Shown here: one piece after another, positions 8,278-14,548 of the stretch
Layout of the letters: every line of letters begins with the position of its first letter
Position numbering within the stretch: position 1 is the stretch's first letter
Assembly (NCBI GenBank): GCA_002353485.1
Contig: DEJS01000002.1
Coordinates: 3,536 to 32,234, forward strand
Direction of reading: 5' to 3'
DNA length: 28,699 nucleotides
Source of the DNA: Prevotella sp. UBA2742
GTDB taxonomy: Bacteria > Bacteroidota > Bacteroidia > Bacteroidales > Bacteroidaceae
Made by a program: the position numbers and the translations under genes
Notes under the pieces: model-generated
What the model was told of the DNA's origin: nothing
The model's database searches: none
The model's input: only the letters and a program-made list of their open reading frames with translations

Positions 8278-10218
8278 TCAGAACTCGAGCACCAGCGACT
8301 GTCTCGGCTTCAGCTTCAAGTCTTTTGTCAAGTCGTAGTAACGGCCGGTGGGAATGTCCTTGACACGGGTGATGTCCTGTCCGTCGTTGAGGATTTCCTT
8401 GTAACGCTCTACTTCAAGCACGGCGTCCTTCGAGGTGCCGTTGAGGATGGTCATCACCGTGTTGCGATGCCAGCGGCGAGTGACGACGTAGATGCCGTTA
8501 TAAGGAATAAACTGAGTCTGGTATCCGCGGATAATCGTCTCGTTACCCTGTCGCCAGTGCAGCAGACGGCTGAGCCATGTAAACATGCTCTGCTCAGCAC
8601 GGGTGCGCCCCTCGCGGGTGAAGGCGTTGTGGGTGTCGCCCGGGAAACCGCCAGGGAAGTCCTTGCGCACGTTGCCGTCGGTCACTTCCTTGGTGCCGTT
8701 CATCAGTATCTCAGTGCCGTAGTACAGCTGTGGTATGCGCTGTACGGTGAGCAGCAGTGCCAGGGCCTGCTTCAGCATGAGCGAGTCGCGGCCGTTGCCC
8801 AGGAAGCGGTCAGTGTCGTGGTTGTCGATGAAGGCCATGACGCTCTTGGGGTTGGGGTACAGATAGTCGTAGACGAACGAGTTGTACAGGCGGTTCAGTC
8901 CCTGCCACCAGGCGTCGGTCTCTTCGTTCTTGGCTTGGTTGAGCTTGTCGAAGAACGAGAAGTCCATGACGGTCTTGAGGTACGAGTTGTGCTCCGAGAG
9001 CTTCGAGTCCTTCTGCCAGGCGGCGGTATAGGCAGGCTCGGTGACCCAGGTCTCGCCTACGGTGTTAAAGTTGGGATACTCGTCGTCGAGTTCCTTCATC
9101 CACTGTGCCATGGCATCGGCATAGGCGTATGGATAGGTATCCATGCGGATGCCGTCGATGCCCACGGTCTCTATCCACCAGATGCTGTTCTGTATGAGGT
9201 AGCGCATGAGGTGGGGGTTACGCTGGTTGAGATCGGGCATGGAGGGCACGAACCATCCCTCTACCGTCTCCTTGAGGTCTACCTCGGAGGCATAGGGGTC
9301 CATAACGGGTGTCAGCTTGTACGAAGTCTGCAGGTAGGCCGACTTCTTTGGCTCCGAGCCATCGCTGTTGGCGGTGAATCCCGTCATGGGGTCGCGCCCG
9401 CTCTGCTGCTCAGTGAGCCATTCGGGAGTGTTGAGCCAGTCCTTAGAGGGCAGGTCGCTGGTCCAGGGGTGCTCGAAGCCCGAGTGGTTGAAAATCATGT
9501 CCATCACTACCTTCAGACCCTTCTGGTGGGCCTCATCGCACAGGCGGCGGTAGTCGGCATTGGTGCCGAAGCGCGGGTCAACACGGTAGTAGTCCGTGGT
9601 GGCATAGCCATGGTAGGTAGAATAGCCGTTGGGCGTGTCGGGCGAGTCGTTCTCCAGCACTGGCGTGAGCCATAGGGCGGTGACGCCGAGCTCCTTGAAA
9701 TAGTCCAGATGCTCGCGTATGCCGTTGAGGTCGCCGCCATGCCGCAGCGAGGGCTGCGAGCGGTCTTCCTTATAAGGGCGCATACCCTTGACCTGGGGGT
9801 TATGCCCGGCGCCCTGAGCAAAGCGGTCGGGCATGAGCATGTAGAGCACGTCACTGTTGTCGAACCCTATGCGCTTATCACCGCTCATCTCGCGTTGTTT
9901 CAGCTGGTACTGCACCTTCTGCTTGTCAAACTGAAGCGTCATCGTGCCAGGCTTGGCCTGACGCAGGTCGAGATACACAAAGAGGTAGTTGGGCGAGTCG
10001 AGACGCACCACACTGTCTACGGCGACGCCGGGGTAGTCGGTAGCCACACGCTGTACAGCAGCAATGTTCTTGCCATAGACCATCAGCTGCAGCTGGGGAT
10101 TCTTCATGCCCACGTACCAGTCAGTGGGGTCGATGCGGTCTATCACTACTTTTGTCTTGGCTGCGCTCATTGTCGTTAGTTGTGCCACAAGGGCCATTAG
10201 GAATAGTATTCGTTTCAT
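8278..10218 (-). CDS. Periplasmic GH13 alpha-amylase / neopullulanase-like enzyme
   Basis: The protein is 646 residues long with a signal peptide (1-19, ending MSAA). The N-terminal beta domain (about 22-110) fits the cyclomaltodextrinase type. The GH13 TIM barrel carries the four conserved regions: DMIFNH at 240-245, GIDGIRMD with nucleophile Asp360, GETW with acid/base Glu389, and FIDNHD with Asp468. The C-terminal beta domain is the one seen in SusA-like neopullulanases. Such enzymes hydrolyse starch, pullulan or cyclodextrin oligosaccharides in the periplasm. No susC or susD lies next to it here, so this is not a complete starch-utilisation locus. It is convergent with the LytTR gene across 108 bases that hold only a weak imperfect inverted repeat (around 8176-8213). 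The exact substrate cannot be read from the sequence. Confidence 0.93.
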   Translation of the reverse strand: MKRILFLMALVAQLTTMSAAKTKVVIDRIDPTDWYVGMKNPQLQLMVYGKNIAAVQRVATDYPGVAVDSVVRLDSPNYLFVYLDLRQAKPGTMTLQFDKQKVQYQLKQREMSGDKRIGFDNSDVLYMLMPDRFAQGAGHNPQVKGMRPYKEDRSQPSLRHGGDLNGIREHLDYFKELGVTALWLTPVLENDSPDTPNGYSTYHGYATTDYYRVDPRFGTNADYRRLCDEAHQKGLKVVMDMIFNHSGFEHPWTSDLPSKDWLNTPEWLTEQQSGRDPMTGFTANSDGSEPKKSAYLQTSYKLTPVMDPYASEVDLKETVEGWFVPSMPDLNQRNPHLMRYLIQNSIWWIETVGIDGIRMDTYPYAYADAMAQWMKELDDEYPNFNTVGETWVTEPAYTAAWQKDSKLSEHNSYLKTVMDFSFFDKLNQAKNEETDAWWQGLNRLYNSFVYDYLYPNPKSVMAFIDNHDTDRFLGNGRDSLMLKQALALLLTVQRIPQLYYGTEILMNGTKEVTDGNVRKDFPGGFPGDTHNAFTREGRTRAEQSMFTWLSRLLHWRQGNETIIRGYQTQFIPYNGIYVVTRRWHRNTVMTILNGTSKDAVLEVERYKEILNDGQDITRVKDIPTGRYYDLTKDLKLKPRQSLVLEF

Positions 10219-10239
10219 TATCGTTTAGGTATTACTCTG

Positions 10240-10247
10240 CAAAGTTA
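10240..10247 (-). promoter_or_regulatory. -7 element TAACTTTG of the GH13 gene
   Basis: TAACTTTG lies 21 bases upstream of the ATG at 10218 on the minus strand. No clear -33 TTG is seen at the expected spacing, so only half of the promoter is supported. Confidence 0.5.
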
Positions 10248-10279
10248 CAAATTATTTCTTAACTTCTGTGCTTTGCCGC

Positions 10280-10840
10280 CTATTTTCTTTCGTTTGTGAT
10301 AAACGGTATGTCAGCCAGGAAGCGTATGACGGCGTTGCGGATGCTGGTGAGTCCGAAGTCGGCGGGGTTCACCTCTGCGATGGGAATCCATAGGGCCTCG
10401 GCGGCATCGTCGGCAGCACGGACGGCGGCCTTGATGGCCTCAGGGTCGCCGTGAACGGGCACCAGGAAGTCCATGTCGAGCGTGTGGATGCCCATGCCAC
10501 TATATATATATACGTTGGGCGAGGAAAAGAGATAGTGTATCTCCGTCACGTCGAGTCCTGTCTCCTCCTTGATTTCGCGCCGCATGCCCTCCTCTACCGT
10601 CTCGCCCATGTCAACAAAGCCACCGGGCAGGTCGAGAGTGCCGCGTGCGGGGTCCTTGGCCCGACGCACCACTAGCATCTCGTCGTTGTCGTTGACGATG
10701 AATGCTGCCGTGGCCGAGCAAGGATTGGCATAGTAGGAGAAGCCGCAGTCGCGACACTTCTTGCTCTTGAAATTGTTGACCTCAAAACGGGTACTGCCGC
10801 AGACCGGACAGAAGCGGAATTTCTTTAAGGGATGTTCCAT
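10280..10840 (-). CDS. NUDIX hydrolase with N-terminal zinc ribbon
   Basis: The protein is 186 residues long. Four cysteines in two CxxC pairs (Cys11, Cys14, Cys29, Cys32) form a zinc ribbon like that of NudC-type enzymes. A complete NUDIX box runs from Gly74 to Leu96: Gly74, Glu80, then REIKEETGL (88-96) with the metal-binding glutamates. The family cleaves nucleoside diphosphates linked to another moiety, such as NADH, ADP-ribose or nucleotide sugars; the substrate is not determinable here. It begins 3 bases after the stop of the SGNH esterase, so the two are co-translated from one message. The link between an esterase and a NUDIX enzyme may be only operonic. Confidence 0.9.
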   Translation of the reverse strand: MEHPLKKFRFCPVCGSTRFEVNNFKSKKCRDCGFSYYANPCSATAAFIVNDNDEMLVVRRAKDPARGTLDLPGGFVDMGETVEEGMRREIKEETGLDVTEIHYLFSSPNVYIYSGMGIHTLDMDFLVPVHGDPEAIKAAVRAADDAAEALWIPIAEVNPADFGLTSIRNAVIRFLADIPFITNERK

Positions 10841-10843
10841 GCC

Positions 10844-12298
10844 TTACCAGTTGTCAGTACGGAAGGGGAAGAGTGGCAGTCCGCCCTGGTTGGCCAGGTT
10901 GCCCAGCTGCCAGTTGCGGAAGCAGTAGCGCACGGCCACAGGCTGCCTGACGTCAGGACTGCTGATGACGATGCACTCGTCCCAGTATCCGCCTCCGGGC
11001 TGCCAGAAGTGGCTGGCCTTGGCGGGATGGAACACACGGTCGCTGCCGGCCACCTCGAAGCCCTGGATGTCATCGAAGCGGCTGATGCCGCCGTACTCGT
11101 TGTTAAGGTGTATCATGACGGTGTCGCCCTTCACCTGCATGTCCTTATAGGACGGACTCTCGCAGATGACGGACCCGATGCCGTAGGTCTTGTTCAGTGC
11201 CAGATAGGCCAGCCGCTGTCCCACCTTCTGCTTCTGTGCAGGGTGTATCTGTGTGCCCTCGTAAGGGAAGACGCAGTCGTTGGTGCATACAAGTGCGCTG
11301 TTGGGAATAATCTGTGAGGCACGGAACTGCTGTTCCTGCAGCAGCGCGTTCCACGTGCCCTGCTTGTCGCCGCTGTCGTAGGGGGCTATCTGTACGAAGT
11401 AGAAAGGAATGTCGCCCAGCTTGAACTGTGCGCGCCACTGCTCTACAAGCAGCTTCAGCCGCTCAGAGTACTGGTTGCCGGGGTCGCCTACGTTTGAACA
11501 GCCCTGATAGAAGAGGATGCCCTTGACGGTATAGTTCAGTATGGGGTTGAACGTGCCGTTGCCCCATACCAGTGCGCGGTGGTAGTCCCACTCCTTCTTG
11601 AAGTTGACGATGCCCATGGTGTCGGTGGGCTCATTGGTATAGCGCTCCAGGTTCTCCTTGGTGAGCCAGCTTTCTACCCGCGAGCCGCCCTTGTTGGCCT
11701 CGATGAGTCCCACGGGTACGTCGAGGGCCTTGTTGACGAGCTTGGCGAAGAAGTATCCCGTAGCCGAGAACTCGCCCACGGTGGCCGGCGAGCACTGTCG
11801 CCACTGGGTGTCGGCATCCTCCTGGGGTGTCATGCGCATGATGCTGGGTATCTTGGCCGAGCGCACCTGACGCGGACCGGCGGCGTCGAGCACCTCCTGG
11901 TTGTAGTTCAGCACGGGACAGTTGCCGAAGCCCTTGACGGGCATCTCCATGTTCGACTGTCCAGCGCATACCCATACCTCGCCTGCAAGCACATTGCTAA
12001 TGGTCACCGTGCCGTCGCCGTCGTCAAAGGTGATGGACAGCGGCTCGTAGCTGGCCTTGGGCGACTTGACGGTGAGCAGCCAGCGGCCCGACTTGTCGGC
12101 CTTGGACTCCGACTTCTGGGCAGACCACGACGTGGTGGCCACCACCTTGCTGCCGGCCTTGGCCCAGCCCCACAGACGCACGTCAGCGTCCTGCTGTATG
12201 ATCATGTTGTCGCTAACCAGGTGGGGCAACTTCACCTTTGCCTGAGCATTCACGGCCAACACCGAGAGTGCAGCCAAAAGAAGGGTCTTTTTATTCAT
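10844..12298 (-). CDS. SGNH carbohydrate acetylesterase (sialate O-acetylesterase family)
   Basis: The chosen start at 12298 gives 484 residues beginning MNKKTLLLAALSVLAVNAQA, a proper signal peptide. The frame extends upstream to 12361, but that extension would precede the signal peptide and cross the promoter. A beta-sandwich (about 22-105) is followed by the SGNH domain with block I AGQSNMEMP (nucleophile Ser115), the KGILFYQG block near the middle, and the terminal block IHPAQKQKVGQRLA with the catalytic His. The residue two before this His is Gln, where DIHP is common in the family. Known members remove O-acetyl groups from sialic acid or from plant polysaccharides; which one applies here is open. 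It is divergent from an esterase-like alpha/beta-hydrolase and followed by a NUDIX gene after 3 bases. Confidence 0.88.
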   Translation of the reverse strand: MNKKTLLLAALSVLAVNAQAKVKLPHLVSDNMIIQQDADVRLWGWAKAGSKVVATTSWSAQKSESKADKSGRWLLTVKSPKASYEPLSITFDDGDGTVTISNVLAGEVWVCAGQSNMEMPVKGFGNCPVLNYNQEVLDAAGPRQVRSAKIPSIMRMTPQEDADTQWRQCSPATVGEFSATGYFFAKLVNKALDVPVGLIEANKGGSRVESWLTKENLERYTNEPTDTMGIVNFKKEWDYHRALVWGNGTFNPILNYTVKGILFYQGCSNVGDPGNQYSERLKLLVEQWRAQFKLGDIPFYFVQIAPYDSGDKQGTWNALLQEQQFRASQIIPNSALVCTNDCVFPYEGTQIHPAQKQKVGQRLAYLALNKTYGIGSVICESPSYKDMQVKGDTVMIHLNNEYGGISRFDDIQGFEVAGSDRVFHPAKASHFWQPGGGYWDECIVISSPDVRQPVAVRYCFRNWQLGNLANQGGLPLFPFRTDNW

Positions 12299-12322
12299 AG
12301 TCTTAAAGTTTTTATCCGTTTC

Positions 12323-12359
12323 TTGCTGCAAAGATAGTAAAAAGTTGTAACTTTGCAGC
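12323..12359. promoter_or_regulatory. Divergent promoter region with palindromic -7 elements
   Basis: A perfect 9-base inverted repeat (GCTGCAAAG at 12325-12333, CTTTGCAGC at 12351-12359) contains the minus-strand -7 TATCTTTG (12329-12336) for the SGNH esterase and the plus-strand -7 TAACTTTG (12348-12355) for the alpha/beta-hydrolase. TTG at 12323-12325 is a possible plus-strand -33 with a 22-base spacer. The two polymerase sites face away from each other only 11 bases apart and would exclude one another. Confidence 0.6.
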
Positions 12360-12375
12360 ATTAAACCTAAGAATT

Positions 12376-13191
12376 ATGCAAAAAATACTGCTTTTCCTCC
12401 TGATGATTGTCCCCACAATGGCCCTTGCACAGAAGGGCAACGAGATGAACCTATGGCCCAACGGGCCCCGTACCAGCAACGACGACCCTCAGGACATGGC
12501 GAAAGTCACTGTCTACCTGCCCGACGAGCGTGTGGCTACCGGTCGCGCCGTGGTATGCTGTCCTGGCGGAGGCTACCAGCACCTGGCCATGCAGCACGAG
12601 GGTCACGACTGGGCACCGTTCTTCAACGGTCAGGGCATAGCCCTCATCGTGCTGAAGTATCGCATGCCCCACGGCCACTATACAGTGCCTGCCGAAGATG
12701 CCGAGGAGGCCATCCGGCTGGTGCGCCGCAACGCCGAGGCCTGGCACATCAACCCGCAGGACGTGGGCATCATGGGCTTCTCGGCCGGCGGTCATCTGGC
12801 GTCTACCGTGGCCACCCATGCCACAGGCGATGCCAAGCCCAACTTCCAGATACTGTTCTACCCCGTCATCTCGATGGAACAGGGCACTACGCACCAGGGC
12901 TCGCGCGACAACCTGCTGGGCAAGGCCCCAAAACGTAAGCTGGTGAACCAGTATTCGGGCGAGCAGCACATCACGAAGCACACCCCACGCTGCTTCCTGG
13001 CGCTGGCCAACGACGACCGCGTGGTGATACCCCTGAACAGCGTGGGCTACTACGAACAGCTGTACACCCACGGAGTGCCGGCCTCGATGCACATCTACCC
13101 CACCGGGGGCCACGGCTTCGGTATCCGACAGTCGTTTGCCTACCACCTGGAGATGATGCTGGCCCTGAAGGCCTGGCTGCGAAGTTTCTAA
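12376..13191 (+). CDS. Secreted alpha/beta-hydrolase, acetylxylan-esterase-like
   Basis: The protein is 271 residues long with a signal peptide 1-19 (ending ALAQ). The oxyanion-hole segment CCPGGGYQHL is at 61-70. The nucleophile elbow GFSAGGH at 134-140 gives Ser136. Asp214 (in ANDDR) and His246 (in GGHGFG) complete the catalytic triad, so all catalytic residues are present. The fold and motifs match the BD-FAE/acetylxylan-esterase-like group that de-acetylates plant polysaccharides, and the length is normal. It is transcribed away from the SGNH esterase, so two different esterase folds share one promoter region. A strong terminator follows 16 bases after the stop. Substrate assignment is inference. 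Confidence 0.87.
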   Translation: MQKILLFLLMIVPTMALAQKGNEMNLWPNGPRTSNDDPQDMAKVTVYLPDERVATGRAVVCCPGGGYQHLAMQHEGHDWAPFFNGQGIALIVLKYRMPHGHYTVPAEDAEEAIRLVRRNAEAWHINPQDVGIMGFSAGGHLASTVATHATGDAKPNFQILFYPVISMEQGTTHQGSRDNLLGKAPKRKLVNQYSGEQHITKHTPRCFLALANDDRVVIPLNSVGYYEQLYTHGVPASMHIYPTGGHGFGIRQSFAYHLEMMLALKAWLRSF

Positions 13192-13206
13192 GTATTCGTG
13201 AAAACA

Positions 13207-13247
13207 AAGAGCCCTTTCCGACATGGGGAAAGGGCTCTTAGCTTTTT
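13207..13247. terminator. Strong bidirectional intrinsic terminator
   Basis: A perfect 13-base-pair stem (AAGAGCCCTTTCC at 13207-13219, GGAAAGGGCTCTT at 13227-13239) with a 7-base loop is followed on the plus strand by AGCTTTTTCTT, and on the minus strand by TTGTTTT. It separates the convergent alpha/beta-hydrolase and thioredoxin-fold lipoprotein genes and can serve both. Confidence 0.88.
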
Positions 13248-13248
13248 C

Positions 13249-14394
13249 TTACAGCAGACTCTTGATGGTCTGTTCCAGGTCCTTGATGGTCTGCGAGCGA
13301 CCAATAATATTGTTGCCGCGGTCTATCAGGAAGTACTCAGGCACGGCCTGTACGTTATAGATGGCCAGCGTTGACGACCCTACCCCCTTGTCCTCGCGCA
13401 CGCTGATCCACGGCAGGGCGGCCGTCTGCTGCTTCCAGAAGTGCTCGTCGGCATCTAGACTGACCTGATATATCTCCAGTCCCTGCGCATTATACTTGTT
13501 ATACAGCTCGCGCAGCAGCAGTATGCGTTCCGGTGACTCGTTGGTGGCAAAGACGTGGAAGTCGAGCAGCACCACCTTGCCCTGCAGGTCGCTCAGATGG
13601 CGCAGCTGGCCGTGATTGTCGGTCAGCGCAATGTCGATGAGCCCCGTCTCCTTCACCTTCGAGGCATCAATAGCGCGCGCCCTGTCGGCATCGGCAATGC
13701 GCACGTTCTTCATGCCCTCAATGGCAATGTTGTGCAGGTTGCGGCCTCGTGCTGCCGTAGGCCAGTTCTGGTCCCAGCTGGTGGCCACGGCCGCATACAC
13801 CTTTATGTCGTCGCGGTTGGTCTGCGGGTTGAACAGCAGCATGCCGCCCAGCGTCTGGAACAGAGCAAAGTAGGCCGACGATGCCGCCGGCCGAGGGAAG
13901 ATGTACTGGCGCTTCACCTCGTCCTTGTATCGGGCCACCATGTTCATAATGCTGTCGTTCACCTGGTCAATGGTCAGCGCCTCGTCGCGGCTCACCTGCA
14001 TAGCCCGTCGCTGCAGCTCCATCTGCTTCAAGGCCAGCACCTTAATAGTCCGGCACTCCTCCGAGCCCTCCACCTCGTAGGCCGAGGCCATCCTGGGCCA
14101 CTGGGCCTTCACCGTCACCGTCTCGGTAGAGTCGATGGCCAGCGAGATAATCTGGTCAGCGATGCGTAGCCGATAGAACTCAGGAGCCTCCTGCTCTTCG
14201 CCACTGAAGCTGAAGTCGCCGTCGGCGCCGAGCCGCACCGAGTCAACCACCTGTACACCGTCCAGCCCCAGGTTCTCAAGATACAGCAGCGAGTCCTGTG
14301 CGCCCGCTATCTGTCCCTCCACATGGAACTTCTTCTCACTACATGCCGTCAGGGCCAGCGCCACCACGGCAGCCATCACATATTTCTTCATCAC
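13249..14394 (-). CDS. DUF4369/thioredoxin-fold lipoprotein without redox cysteines
   Basis: The protein is 381 residues long. A lipoprotein signal ends with lipobox LTAC (Cys18), placing it in the outer or inner membrane facing the periplasm. Residues about 23-115 match the beta-rich DUF4369 region (HVEGQIAGAQDSLLYLENL). A helical stretch (about 120-240) follows, then a TlpA/AhpC-like thioredoxin fold (about 248-381) with LQGKVVLLDFHVFATNESPE at 270-289 and the cis-proline segment AVPEYFLID at 350-358. In active members the segment after the central strand reads W-C-x-x-C; here it is ATNES, so no cysteine can act in thiol exchange. The fold is probably kept for binding. A textbook promoter lies upstream at 14425-14456. 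Confidence 0.88.
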   Translation of the reverse strand: MMKKYVMAAVVALALTACSEKKFHVEGQIAGAQDSLLYLENLGLDGVQVVDSVRLGADGDFSFSGEEQEAPEFYRLRIADQIISLAIDSTETVTVKAQWPRMASAYEVEGSEECRTIKVLALKQMELQRRAMQVSRDEALTIDQVNDSIMNMVARYKDEVKRQYIFPRPAASSAYFALFQTLGGMLLFNPQTNRDDIKVYAAVATSWDQNWPTAARGRNLHNIAIEGMKNVRIADADRARAIDASKVKETGLIDIALTDNHGQLRHLSDLQGKVVLLDFHVFATNESPERILLLRELYNKYNAQGLEIYQVSLDADEHFWKQQTAALPWISVREDKGVGSSTLAIYNVQAVPEYFLIDRGNNIIGRSQTIKDLEQTIKSLL

Positions 14395-14424
14395 TTCTTA
14401 GCCTTATTTTTCGTTCAACGACTG

Positions 14425-14456
14425 CAAAGGTAATCATTTCCCCGCAATTACACAAA
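14425..14456 (-). promoter_or_regulatory. Bacteroidota-type promoter of the thioredoxin-fold lipoprotein
   Basis: On the minus strand TTTG (14453-14456), a 20-base spacer and TACCTTTG (14425-14432) match the -33/-7 consensus. The start codon is 30 bases downstream of the -7 element. Confidence 0.78.
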
Positions 14457-14480
14457 GGTTTCCCTCCAAAAATCGCCTCA

Positions 14481-14498
14481 CCTCGTTCTATCCTCGTT
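14481..14498. repeat. 11-base tandem repeat CCTCGTTCTAT (1.6 copies)
   Basis: CCTCGTTCTAT is followed directly by CCTCGTT. The same 18 bases occur at 28678-28695 at the other end of the window, where the second copy is complete. It lies in the short spacer downstream of the ABC transporter gene. Confidence 0.7.
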
Positions 14499-14548
14499 AC
14501 TTTTTACGTCGGCAGAGATGACCAGCTCGTATTATTTACTGTTATTGA

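Noticed and set aside
8467..9675. 402-codon plus-strand ORF over the GH13 gene
   Set aside because: It is antisense to a clearly functional amylase with all catalytic residues; the product has no recognisable features.
12299..12361. Upstream extension of the SGNH esterase by 21 codons
   Set aside because: It would put charged residues before a good signal peptide and start on top of the divergent promoter; the start at 12298 fits better.
8278..13191. Polysaccharide utilisation locus
   Set aside because: GH13 and two esterases are present, but no susC/susD pair or hybrid sensor is in the window, and the genes are in separate transcription units.
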